Assembly (NCBI GenBank): GCA_050945275.1
Contig: JBMNSQ010000027.1
Span: 1 to 16,822 of the forward strand
Reading direction: 5' to 3'
DNA length: 16,822 nucleotides
From: JAAYWY01 sp050945275
Lineage (GTDB): Bacteria; Bacillota; DTU030; DUMP01
Each line of letters starts with the position of its first letter. Position 1 is the stretch's first letter. The notes under the pieces were generated by a model. It was not told where the DNA came from, did no database searches, and saw nothing but the letters and a program-made list of their open reading frames with translations. This document shows positions 7,659 to 15,442 of this stretch, piece after piece. The position numbers were made by a program, and so were the translations under genes.

Positions 7659-7664
7659 ATTATA
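7659..7664 (-). promoter_or_regulatory. Candidate -10 box upstream of dnaG
   Basis: A perfect TATAAT on the minus strand in the 120-bp gap before dnaG, about 90 nt from its start codon. No good -35 lies 16-18 nt upstream (GAATAT is there) and there is no extended -10. A separate TTGACA (7640-7635) has no matching -10. It is therefore only a candidate for independent dnaG-rpoD transcription. Confidence 0.35.
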
Positions 7665-7686
7665 CCCGGTCTAATGGTAAAATATT

Positions 7687-7995
7687 CTAACGGGTTTGAA
7701 ACTGCGTATAACTAGGGCACCGAAGGCAATAATCCTTGTCAGGCAAAATAGTATCTAGCTTACTACAACGTAGAGCCACCACACTATCGTAACCGTTCAG
7801 AAAGTATTTTTGGGGCTCTAAATACAAACAGTGATCGCCGGCCATAAGTTTGGGAATGGTGCAATCATCACATGGCAAGTTACCTTTTATCCCAATACCA
7901 AATTCTATATCAGCAGCCAAACAACGGTAACGAGGCCCGGCCGGACCCTCTGGGGCACTGACACTAATAATCCTGAAAATACAAGCTTCTCTCAC
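7687..7995 (-). CDS. Small Cys-rich protein of unknown function
   Basis: I do not recognise this 102-residue protein. It has eight cysteines, including two CxxC pairs (Cys42/Cys45 and Cys90/Cys93) and singles at 5, 25, 56 and 77. That pattern suggests a zinc- or other metal-binding fold, or redox pairs. There is no signal peptide or membrane segment, so it is probably cytoplasmic. I chose GTG 7995 because GGGGGA lies 6 nt upstream; the ATG at 8025 would add ten residues but has no SD. It lies between dgt (85 nt upstream) and dnaG (120 nt downstream) on the same strand, a slot where other Firmicutes carry different small genes. Reality as a gene is supported by the SD, the frame and the spaced cysteines; function is open. 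Confidence 0.72.
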   Translation of the reverse strand: MREACIFRIISVSAPEGPAGPRYRCLAADIEFGIGIKGNLPCDDCTIPKLMAGDHCLYLEPQKYFLNGYDSVVALRCSKLDTILPDKDYCLRCPSYTQFQTR

Positions 7996-8080
7996 CGTCA
8001 CTCCCCCTTTCGCCTCTACCCTCATCTATGAGCATCTTATGGTATCAGCGATCGGAATATGTCGGGACGACGTTTCAATC

Positions 8081-9085
8081 CTAGAATAATCCGTTACCGA
8101 AAGAACGGGGAAAGAAACAATTTAGAAACTCAGCTTTGGCAAAGCGATCAGTCATGCCTGCAATATAATCGCAAACGGCTCGCTCTATCTGCCCGTTAGC
8201 AGTCTTTTTATATTCTAGCGGTAAAAAGTGTGGATAAGCTACAAAATAAGCATATAACTGTTCTATTAAATACCGGGCTTTGGCTTCTTCCTTCTTGGCC
8301 TCTGAACCAATATATATGCGATCAAATAAAAAGTCGCGCAGTCGCTCTGTAGCTTGACCTACTTTAGGACTCATCTTGATACAGCATGAATCCCTGCTGG
8401 AGTTAATAACATCAGTAACCATTATGTTAATGCGCTGGCTATGAGAGTTTCCTAGTGTTTGTATTATATCAAGCGGTAAATCTTCTACGGCAATAATGTT
8501 CGCTCTAAGAGCATCATCAATATCGTGATTAATATAGGCGATACGGTCGGCCAAGCGTACTACCTCCCCCTCTAAGGTGGCTGGTCGCACCGGCCCTGTA
8601 TGGTGCGCGATGCCATCACGAACCTCGTGGGTTAGATTAAGCCCAGCATCTCCTTCTAAAACGTCTACTACCCGCAAACTTTGGTCGTTGTGATGAAATC
8701 CTCCGGGAAACAGCTGATTGAGCGCTTCCTCCCCGGTGTGACCGAAGGGTGTATGTCCCAGGTCATGCCCTAAGGCGATCGCTTCTGCCAAATCTTCGTT
8801 TAAGCGTAGCGCCCGTGTAATGGTCCGCGCAATCTGGGCTACCTCTAGAGTATGGGTCAGCCGGGTACGATAATGGTCTCCTTCGGGCGATATGAATACT
8901 TGCGTCTTATGTTTGAGACGGCGAAAAGATTTAGAGTGAATAATACGGTCCCGGTCTCGCTGAAAACCGGTGCGCACACTGCATTCTTCCTCGAAACGCA
9001 TCCGCCCGCGGCTTTTTGCCGCCAAAGTAGCTAGCGGCGACAGTTCACGAGCTTCACGGATCTCGGCCTGCTGGCGAATTAGCAC
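8081..9085 (-). CDS. dgt: dGTPase-like HD-domain deoxynucleoside triphosphohydrolase
   Basis: Enzymes of this family split dNTPs (dGTP in the founding member) into deoxynucleoside and tripolyphosphate, and so tune dNTP pools. The 334 residues match the shorter type-2 class. The HD metal site is visible: His78 in R-L-T-H-T, His107-Asp108 in G-H-D-L-G-H-T-P-F-G-H, a following H-H-N-D segment, and the distal Asp in R-L-A-D-R-I-A-Y. The N-terminal R-D-R-D-R-I-I-H-S-K-S-F-R-R-L substrate/DNA-contact segment is typical. The start is GTG 9085 with GGGGGG 7 nt before it. Exact nucleotide preference cannot be read from sequence. It lies 60 nt after ppdK behind a hairpin with a poor U-tract, so read-through is possible. 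Linkage to dnaG fits a replication role. Confidence 0.93.
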   Translation of the reverse strand: MLIRQQAEIREARELSPLATLAAKSRGRMRFEEECSVRTGFQRDRDRIIHSKSFRRLKHKTQVFISPEGDHYRTRLTHTLEVAQIARTITRALRLNEDLAEAIALGHDLGHTPFGHTGEEALNQLFPGGFHHNDQSLRVVDVLEGDAGLNLTHEVRDGIAHHTGPVRPATLEGEVVRLADRIAYINHDIDDALRANIIAVEDLPLDIIQTLGNSHSQRINIMVTDVINSSRDSCCIKMSPKVGQATERLRDFLFDRIYIGSEAKKEEAKARYLIEQLYAYFVAYPHFLPLEYKKTANGQIERAVCDYIAGMTDRFAKAEFLNCFFPRSFGNGLF

Positions 9086-9115
9086 TATCTTTCCCCCCTG
9101 GTAGTGGGTATGCGC

Positions 9116-9140
9116 AAAGCCCGCGCCTGGCGCGGGCTTT
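9116..9140 (-). terminator. Strong hairpin between ppdK and dgt
   Basis: A perfect 11-bp GC-rich stem, AAAGCCCGCGC (9116-9126) with GCGCGGGCTTT (9130-9140), and a 3-nt loop, 5 bp beyond the ppdK stop. On the minus strand only three T follow (TTTGCGC), so termination may be partial and dgt may depend on read-through. On the + strand the run is better (TTTTCTCTTT), but nothing is transcribed toward it there. Confidence 0.7.
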
Positions 9141-9145
9141 TCTCT

Positions 9146-11791
9146 TTATTTTCTCGGGTTCTTAAGCTCTGCTCGGGCCGCCGCCAACCGTGCTACTGGC
9201 ACTCTAAACGGTGAACAGCTTACATAGTCGAATCCGGTCCGGTGGCAAAAATCAATGGATTCCGGCTCTCCACCATGTTCACCACAGATGCCAATATGCA
9301 AATCGCTATTGGCTGCCCTTCCCTTTTCTACGGCTAAGGCGATTAGTTGCCCCATTCCTTCCTGATCCAGCACTGCAAAAGGATTCTCCTTGAGAATCTT
9401 TTGGTCAATATAAGCAGGAAGGAACTTGCCTTCCGCATCATCGCGGCTAAAACCAAACGTGGTTTGAGTTAAGTCATTAGTCCCGAAAGAGAAGAAGTCG
9501 GCATGTGCAGCGATTTTATCGGCTACGAGACAGGCTCGTGGCAATTCGATCATCGTACCGACATTATATTGATAGTCTACTCCTTCGCGTTTTTTCGTTT
9601 CCTCGGCTACCCTAACAACAACCTCACGCATTAGCTCAAGCTCGGTTGGCATACCAACCAGAGGAATCATAATTTCCGGGTACACTTCAATCCCCTCTTT
9701 GACCAGACGGCAAACAGCATTAAAAATAGCCTGAGCCTGCATCTCATAAACATCAGGGAATGTAACACCAAGACGGCAACCACGATGCCCCAGCATGGGG
9801 TTAAACTCCGTTAGAGAACGAACCTTCCTAAGAAGCTCCTGTAACTCGCTGAGACGGTCTGGGTCTTTCTTCGTAGCTTTTAGCTCTGTAATCTCCACCA
9901 ATAGCTCTTCGACTCTAGGCAAGAACTCGTGTAGAGGCGGATCAAGCAAACGGATAGTTACCGCATGACCAGCCATGGCTTTAAGTATTCCATAAAAATC
10001 CTCTTCTTGAATCGGGAGTAGCTTAGCCAATGACTGCTGGCGTCCCTCCGGTGATCCGGCCAAAATCATTTCTTGTACGATAGGTAGACGGTCCGGCTCC
10101 ATAAACATATGCTCGGTACGGCAAAGGCCAATACCAGTGGCACCAAATTCCCTTGCGGAAGTAGCATCACGCGGGGTATCAGCATTGGCTCGTACGCCTA
10201 AGGTCCTAACCTCGTCAGCCCAGCCAAGAATAGTCTCGAAGTCTCCAGTAAGTTCAGGTTCAATCATCGGTGCTGTGCCCACAATCACTCGACCGTTGCC
10301 GCCATCGATAGTGATAACATCATCCTTCTTAATCACTGTATCACCGACCGAGAAGGAATCACTCTCAGTATCGATTCTAATTGCTTCACAGCCGCATACC
10401 GCCGGTTTACCCATTCCTCGAGCTACCACAGCCGCGTGACTGGTCATACCTCCCCGGCTAGTAAGCACTCCTTTAGCCGACACCAAACCATGGATATCAT
10501 CCGGTGTAGTCTCGGTGCGCACCAAGATAACATCTTCACCGTTCTCTCCTCTGGCCTCAGCTTCGTCTGCAGTGAAAACTACCTTTCCAGTGGCCGCTCC
10601 CGGTGACGCCGGCAACCCCGTGGCCAATACATCCACTTTAGCATCCGGATCAATACGCCGGTGCATTAGTTGTCCCAATTGATCCGGGTCAACCCTAAGT
10701 AGAGCATCTTCCTTAGATATTTTACCTTCGCGCACCAGGTCCACCGCGATTTTGATAGCCGCTGCCGCCGTACGCTTGCCAGCACGAGTTTGAAGAATAA
10801 ATAGTTTTCCTTCTTGCACCGTAAACTCAATATCCTGCATGTCACGGTAGTGATCTTCCAACAGCTTAGCTAGACGCTTAAACTCATCATACACAGCCGG
10901 AAATACGTCCTTAAGATGATCTATCGGCTCAGGTGTACGGATACCAGCCACCACATCTTCACCTTGGGCATTGATGAGATACTCACCATAAAGCACATTT
11001 TCCCCCGTGGCCGGATTACGAGTAAAGGCAACCCCAGTACCCGAGGTGAGCCCCATATTACCATAGACCATAGTCTGGATGTTTACAGCGGTTCCCAGAT
11101 CATCGGGAATCCTGTTGAGACGGCGATATACTTTGGCTCGCTCGTTATTCCAGGAAGCAAACACAGCATGGACGGCTGCCAACAATTGCTCGTACGGATC
11201 CTGAGGGAAATCGCTGCCGACATGGTTCTTATAAATATCTTCGAATGTGCGCACTAATTCTTTTAGATCTTCAGCAGTAAGGTCAGTATCCAATTTTACC
11301 CCTTTGGCCGCCTTAAGGTCTGTCAAGGCTTGTTCAAATTCCTCACTGGGCACTTTCATGGCTACATCGCCGAACATTTGGATAAACCGACGGTAGCAGT
11401 CGTAAGCAAAACGTTCATTGCCAGTTTTCTCCGCTACCCCTTGAACACTAACATCAGTTAGGCCTAAGTTTAAGATAGTATCCATCATACCAGGCATAGA
11501 AACAGGTGCTCCAGAGCGCACAGATACCAGTAAGGGATCAGACATATCGCCAAACTTCTTACCCATTGCCTGTTCCAAATGCTCTATTCCCTCGCGGATT
11601 TGGGCCTCCAAACCTTCGGGAAACTGGCCTCCCTGCTCATAAAATGCCAAACAGGCTTCAGTGGTAACAACTATTCCCGGTGGCACCGGTAACCCAATCG
11701 TGGTCATCTCTGCTAGGTTAGCTCCTTTCCCACCCAGCAGGTTTTTCATGTTGGCATTACCTTCAGAAAAACTATAGACAAATTTGGTCAC
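9146..11791 (-). CDS. ppdK: Pyruvate, phosphate dikinase
   Basis: PPDK interconverts pyruvate, ATP and phosphate with PEP, AMP and pyrophosphate in the cytoplasm, serving gluconeogenesis or pyrophosphate-linked glycolysis. The 881 residues have the full three-domain layout: an N-terminal ATP-grasp nucleotide domain (K-G-A-N-L-A-E-M at about 23-30), the central swivelling phosphohistidine domain with G-G-M-T-S-H (His452 catalytic; Thr450 is the expected regulatory phosphorylation site), and the C-terminal PEP/pyruvate barrel with the catalytic Cys836 in G-I-C-G-E-H-G-G. The start is GTG 11791 with AAGGAGG 7 nt upstream. It overlaps the ppsR stop by 4 nt (GTGA), so regulator and target are translated as a pair. 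Nothing is missing or broken. Confidence 0.98.
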   Translation of the reverse strand: MTKFVYSFSEGNANMKNLLGGKGANLAEMTTIGLPVPPGIVVTTEACLAFYEQGGQFPEGLEAQIREGIEHLEQAMGKKFGDMSDPLLVSVRSGAPVSMPGMMDTILNLGLTDVSVQGVAEKTGNERFAYDCYRRFIQMFGDVAMKVPSEEFEQALTDLKAAKGVKLDTDLTAEDLKELVRTFEDIYKNHVGSDFPQDPYEQLLAAVHAVFASWNNERAKVYRRLNRIPDDLGTAVNIQTMVYGNMGLTSGTGVAFTRNPATGENVLYGEYLINAQGEDVVAGIRTPEPIDHLKDVFPAVYDEFKRLAKLLEDHYRDMQDIEFTVQEGKLFILQTRAGKRTAAAAIKIAVDLVREGKISKEDALLRVDPDQLGQLMHRRIDPDAKVDVLATGLPASPGAATGKVVFTADEAEARGENGEDVILVRTETTPDDIHGLVSAKGVLTSRGGMTSHAAVVARGMGKPAVCGCEAIRIDTESDSFSVGDTVIKKDDVITIDGGNGRVIVGTAPMIEPELTGDFETILGWADEVRTLGVRANADTPRDATSAREFGATGIGLCRTEHMFMEPDRLPIVQEMILAGSPEGRQQSLAKLLPIQEEDFYGILKAMAGHAVTIRLLDPPLHEFLPRVEELLVEITELKATKKDPDRLSELQELLRKVRSLTEFNPMLGHRGCRLGVTFPDVYEMQAQAIFNAVCRLVKEGIEVYPEIMIPLVGMPTELELMREVVVRVAEETKKREGVDYQYNVGTMIELPRACLVADKIAAHADFFSFGTNDLTQTTFGFSRDDAEGKFLPAYIDQKILKENPFAVLDQEGMGQLIALAVEKGRAANSDLHIGICGEHGGEPESIDFCHRTGFDYVSCSPFRVPVARLAAARAELKNPRK

Positions 11792-12609
11792 GAGTTGTCC
11801 TCCTTGTTTATTAGTTGCATAATTTTAGTGGCAATTTCTTCAACTGCCATGTTAGTTACATCTAGTATCGGACACCTTAGTTTAGCCATTACTTCCTCAG
11901 CAAATGCCACTTCTTTGGCAATTTGGTCGGGGCTAGCATAGTCAGCATTAGGCTTAAGACCCATGGTTCTGAGTCTTTCCTGCCTTATTTCCACCAGTTT
12001 TTGAGGCGATACCGTAAGACCAATCACTCTTGACGATGGCAGGGCAAACAATTCTTCCGGCGGGGATACTCCCGATACCAAAGGGAGATTGGCCGCTTTT
12101 ATCTTCTGGTTAGCTAAGTAGAGAGACAAAGGTGTCTTGGAGGTACGAGATATGCCGATAAGTACTACGTCAGCCCACGCCAAACCGCGAAAATCCTGGC
12201 CATTATCATATCTTACAGCAAACTCGATTGCTTCTATACGCTCAAAATAATCCTCATCGAGCCGGTGTACCAAGCCTGCCTGTAGCTTAGGCGGTCCGGG
12301 CATGATATTCTCCAAAGCACAAAGCACCGGACCCATTACGTCCACCGCACAAAGGTTGTGACGTTTGGCTCCCTTTGCTACCGCCTGTCGTAACTCGGGC
12401 AAAACAAAAGTATAAACTAAGACACAATTTACCCCTTCGGCCTCACGCAGCACTTCCTCCACATGGGAGGGGTCGGCTACGAAAGGTATCCGACGTATCT
12501 TGGCCGGCACAGAGACATCGAACTGACTTAGAGCAGCTCTAACTACCAGTTCTGCCGTCTCCCCTAATGAATCCGAGAGGATGAAAACTACCGGACGATC
12601 CTCCTTGAT
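11788..12609 (-). CDS. ppsR: PPDK regulatory protein (bifunctional kinase/pyrophosphorylase, DUF299)
   Basis: This family inactivates PPDK by ADP-dependent phosphorylation of the active-site Thr and reactivates it by phosphate-dependent dephosphorylation. The P-loop-like G-I-S-R-T-S-K-T-P lies at about residues 152-160. The first standard start codon in frame is GTG 12510 (240 residues), but that cannot be the true start: the 33 codons before it clearly encode the conserved N-terminus, including F-I-L-S-D-S-L-G-E-T-A-E-L. With them the protein is 273 residues, the usual length. In this stretch there is no ATG, GTG or TTG. ATC 12609 stands 8 nt after AAGGAGG, and GTA 12591 stands 8 nt after a second AAGGAGG. 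I annotate ATC 12609; a sequence error is the main alternative. The gene lies directly after ccpN and overlaps ppdK by 4 nt, so it is coupled to its substrate. Confidence 0.9.
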   Translation of the reverse strand: MKEDRPVVFILSDSLGETAELVVRAALSQFDVSVPAKIRRIPFVADPSHVEEVLREAEGVNCVLVYTFVLPELRQAVAKGAKRHNLCAVDVMGPVLCALENIMPGPPKLQAGLVHRLDEDYFERIEAIEFAVRYDNGQDFRGLAWADVVLIGISRTSKTPLSLYLANQKIKAANLPLVSGVSPPEELFALPSSRVIGLTVSPQKLVEIRQERLRTMGLKPNADYASPDQIAKEVAFAEEVMAKLRCPILDVTNMAVEEIATKIMQLINKEDNS

Positions 12610-12624
12610 ATGTCTTCCCTCCTT
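12600..12624 (-). promoter_or_regulatory. Tandem Shine-Dalgarno sequences before ppsR
   Basis: Two perfect AAGGAGG copies on the minus strand (12624-12618, overlapping the ccpN stop codon, and 12606-12600). Each is followed after exactly 8 nt by a codon in the ppsR frame: ATC (12609-12607) and GTA (12591-12589). Neither is a standard start codon. Confidence 0.7.
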
Positions 12625-13282
12625 AGATAATCTTTTCCCCTAACTCAACTAGCACCTTGATAAGTATACTTTTTGTAATGCGGCCTATTAGCTCTTGACC
12701 TTCGTTTTCACTGCTGGAGCAACTTTCACTCCGTACCACCGGCAATGATTCCACCTGGTACATAGTTAATTTCTCGGCAGCGGCAAATATGCTCTCTTCC
12801 GAAGTAACAGTAATTACCTGTGGTACGCGGGTCATAATTAGTCCCACCGGGACACTATTGAATTCCGTTCGACCTAAGCTCAAACGAAGCAGATCCTGGC
12901 GGGAAATCACCCCTGCTAGGTAACTGTTTTCATCCACCACGAACACCGTTCCCTGGTCCTCCAGCATCATAGTCACCAATGCATCATAGGCGGTGCCCCT
13001 AACCGATACCACTACGGGCGCTGACTTCACGTCCCCTACCGTAAGCTCTTTAAGGTACGATAGGGCTTCCATATCGCCCTCGCCAATATAGCTATACCCT
13101 ACTCGCGGTTTAGCTTCTAAGATACCGGCCATAGTGAGAACGGTAAGATCAGGCCGCAGGGTAGCACGGGTCAGATCAAGACGGCTGGCTACTTCTTCGC
13201 TAGTGATCGGTCCTTCGGACTTTACGATGGACACAATTTGTTTTTGTCGGGCCGAAAGTTGGATAATGCACCGCCCCCTCAC
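12623..13282 (-). CDS. ccpN: CcpN/YqzB-like transcriptional repressor (HTH + two CBS domains)
   Basis: CcpN represses gluconeogenic genes such as gapB and pckA in Bacillus when sugar is present. The 219 residues contain an N-terminal winged helix-turn-helix (about 10-62, with L-T-R-A-T-L-R-P-D-L in the recognition region) and two CBS domains (about 80-135 and 145-215) that bind adenine nucleotides, so the protein can sense energy state. The stop overlaps the first ppsR SD. GTG 13282 is the first standard start after an in-frame TAG, but it has no SD. AGGGGG lies 6 nt before an in-frame ATT (13267-13265), which is a possible alternative start. Given the operon, ppsR and ppdK are likely targets, but no operator is identified. 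Confidence 0.9.
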   Translation of the reverse strand: MRGRCIIQLSARQKQIVSIVKSEGPITSEEVASRLDLTRATLRPDLTVLTMAGILEAKPRVGYSYIGEGDMEALSYLKELTVGDVKSAPVVVSVRGTAYDALVTMMLEDQGTVFVVDENSYLAGVISRQDLLRLSLGRTEFNSVPVGLIMTRVPQVITVTSEESIFAAAEKLTMYQVESLPVVRSESCSSSENEGQELIGRITKSILIKVLVELGEKII

Positions 13283-13285
13283 CGT

Positions 13286-13318
13286 CTATGCTACATAAAG
13301 GTAATTCTCCCCAAGCAA
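13286..13318 (-). CDS. Possible 10-codon leader ORF upstream of ccpN
   Basis: AAAGGAGG (13333-13326) stands 7 nt before TTG 13318, which opens ten codons ending in TAG (13288-13286), in the same frame as ccpN and 3 nt before its GTG. The SD lies in the loop of a possible stem, CCAAGCA (13343-13337) with TGCTTGG (13317-13311). It may be a leader peptide that couples translation into ccpN, which otherwise lacks an SD at its GTG, or it may be chance. The peptide has no regulatory run of a single amino acid. Confidence 0.3.
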   Translation of the reverse strand: MLGENYLYVA

Positions 13319-13360
13319 AGAAAATCCTCCTTTCCCTGCTTGGAAGTTGCTTTTTAGGAT

Positions 13361-15442
13361 CTAAGACACAAGGCGGCTAAAATCAGCCACCGAAAGAACC
13401 AAATCGTGAACAACTTTAAGTAATGCTAAACGGTTACCGCGTACAGCCGGATCTTCGGACATGACCAGCACATCGTTAAAGAAACAATTGATTGGTTGTG
13501 TCAAGGTAGAAAGCAACTGTAAGGCCTCTTGCCCTTGTCCTCCTTCCACTGCAGACAGTATCTTATCTCTCAACGTTACATAGTACTGATACAACTTTTC
13601 TTCCGCTGGTTCAATGAAAAGATCTGGCTTAGGCTTATCTCCTATTGGCTTAGACCGAACTAAGTTGCTAACTCGCGTTAGAGCTTGCAGCATGTCAGCA
13701 AAGAACTCTTCTTTTCTGCATGTTGCAATTAGCTCTGCCCGGTGGTAAGCACGACTGGGATGCTCCGGTAGTACAGCTAGCACAGCATCAACCACGTCAT
13801 AGCCAAAACCGCGGTCTTCTAAGGTTATCCGTACTCGCTGGGTCAAGAAATTAAGCACCTCTGAAGTTACCTCTTTGGCTGACCGAGGTAGCAGCTGTTG
13901 CTCTTGATACAGAGCGACCGCTTGGTTAAGAAGCTCAGCTAGGGATAAATCCAGTTCCTGATCAATGATAATGTTAACACAACCGATAGCGGACCGTCGT
14001 AGGCCATATGGATCTTCGGAGCCAGAAGGTATAAGGCCAACACCGAAACAACCAACAATGGTATCTAACTTATCGCTCAGTGCTAAAAGCGCACCGCTTA
14101 ATGTAGCCGGAAGTTCATCACCGGCAAAACGAGGTAGATATTGCTCGGCAATAGCCTGAGCTACACTGGCGTGCTCCCCAAAAAGCAGAGCGTATTCTCG
14201 CCCCATAATTCCCTGTAGCTCGGAGAATTCGTTGACCATGTTAGTAGTTAAGTCAGTTTTGGCCAACAGAGCTGCCCTTTCAATCAGCGTCGACGCCATT
14301 TCATCCAATCCTACATGATCGACTAAGAACTTAGCCAGGCCCTTTAAGCGCAATGTCTTATCATATAAGGTACCCAAATCCTCCTGAAAAACAATATCTT
14401 GCAACCGCTTGACACGATCGGCCAAAGTTGTTTTTTGATCTTCTTCAAAGAAGAAGCGAGCATCGGCCAGGCGGGCCTTAAGCACCTTTTCATTGCCGGC
14501 GCGAACAGTGTCCAGATGACGGGCAATACCGTTTCGAACCGCGATGAAATAGGGTAGCAGTTCCCCTTCGGGATTAATCACTGGGAAATAACGTTGATGG
14601 TCTTTCATTGGGGTAACAATTACATCCGACGGTAGCGCCAAATACTCAGGATCAAAAGAACCCATAAAAGCAGTGGGATATTCCACCAAAAACGTAACTT
14701 CTGTCAAAAGATCCTCTGTCCATAGAACACGGCCGTTTACCTCTTTTACTAATTCATCCCCTTGTGCCCGGATAGTAGCTTGCCGCGCAGTAGGTGACAA
14801 CATTACATAAGCGTTTTCTAAGCACTCCATGTAGCTGTCTTTATCCACTACTGTAAACGGTCCCGGGGCTAAAAACCGGTGGCCAAAGGTATAACGATCA
14901 CTTTTGATGCCTTCCAATTCGAAGGAAATCAAATCGGAGCCAAATAAAGCTAGCAACCATTTAATTGGGCGGACAAATCTAAGCTCTCGGCTTCCCCAAC
15001 GCATGGCTCGTGAAAAGGTCAAATCTCTAATTAAAGCCGGCAGCACTTCGGTTAATACCTGCTGGGCCGGGCGGCTCTGTTCACGCTTCGTGGCGAAAAC
15101 GTACTGACCGCCTTCCACAGTACGGACCGTCAAATCAGCTAGCGCTACTCCTTGACTCTTAGCAAATCCTTCAGCGGCGCGAGTTGGCTCCCCTGCAGCA
15201 TCATAGGCAATTTTGGCTGGCGGTCCTTTTACCTCATATTCGTCCGCGGTCGTGTTTTCAGCTAGGTCTCTCACAACCAAAACCAGCCGCCTAGGCGTGC
15301 CCATTGTTTCCATGTCGGCAAATTGAAGGCGCTGAGCACGAAATTTGTTTTCAGCCAAGGTCTTAAGCTCCGTCAACGTACTTACCATAAGGCGGGCTGG
15401 CACTTCTTCACAACCGATTTCAAATACTAAATCTCGGCTCAT
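13361..15442 (-). CDS. glyS: Glycine-tRNA ligase beta subunit
   Basis: This is the beta chain of the alpha2beta2 bacterial glycyl-tRNA synthetase; it binds and positions tRNA-Gly. The 693 residues match the family length. The N-terminus shows the typical L-V-F-E-I-G-C-E-E-V-P-A, the body has G-T-P-R-R-L-V and the Y-F-P-V segment after H-Q-R, and the C-terminal helical part corresponds to the anticodon-binding (DALR-like) domain. ATG 15442 has GAGGAGG 7 nt upstream and overlaps the glyQ stop by 4 nt (ATGA), giving coupled, roughly equal synthesis of both chains. It is controlled through the T-box before glyQ. No terminator is seen after it, so transcription may continue into ccpN, 78 nt downstream. 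Confidence 0.98.
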   Translation of the reverse strand: MSRDLVFEIGCEEVPARLMVSTLTELKTLAENKFRAQRLQFADMETMGTPRRLVLVVRDLAENTTADEYEVKGPPAKIAYDAAGEPTRAAEGFAKSQGVALADLTVRTVEGGQYVFATKREQSRPAQQVLTEVLPALIRDLTFSRAMRWGSRELRFVRPIKWLLALFGSDLISFELEGIKSDRYTFGHRFLAPGPFTVVDKDSYMECLENAYVMLSPTARQATIRAQGDELVKEVNGRVLWTEDLLTEVTFLVEYPTAFMGSFDPEYLALPSDVIVTPMKDHQRYFPVINPEGELLPYFIAVRNGIARHLDTVRAGNEKVLKARLADARFFFEEDQKTTLADRVKRLQDIVFQEDLGTLYDKTLRLKGLAKFLVDHVGLDEMASTLIERAALLAKTDLTTNMVNEFSELQGIMGREYALLFGEHASVAQAIAEQYLPRFAGDELPATLSGALLALSDKLDTIVGCFGVGLIPSGSEDPYGLRRSAIGCVNIIIDQELDLSLAELLNQAVALYQEQQLLPRSAKEVTSEVLNFLTQRVRITLEDRGFGYDVVDAVLAVLPEHPSRAYHRAELIATCRKEEFFADMLQALTRVSNLVRSKPIGDKPKPDLFIEPAEEKLYQYYVTLRDKILSAVEGGQGQEALQLLSTLTQPINCFFNDVLVMSEDPAVRGNRLALLKVVHDLVLSVADFSRLVS

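Noticed and set aside
12510..12512. GTG 12510 as the start of ppsR
   Set aside because: It would remove the conserved N-terminal S-D-S-x-G-E-T-A-E segment and about 33 residues, and it has no SD.
13286..13288. In-frame TAG between the leader ORF and ccpN as a recoded (pyrrolysine) codon or a nonsense mutation
   Set aside because: The ccpN family does not, as far as I recall, need the extra N-terminal residues, and nothing in the window supports amber recoding.
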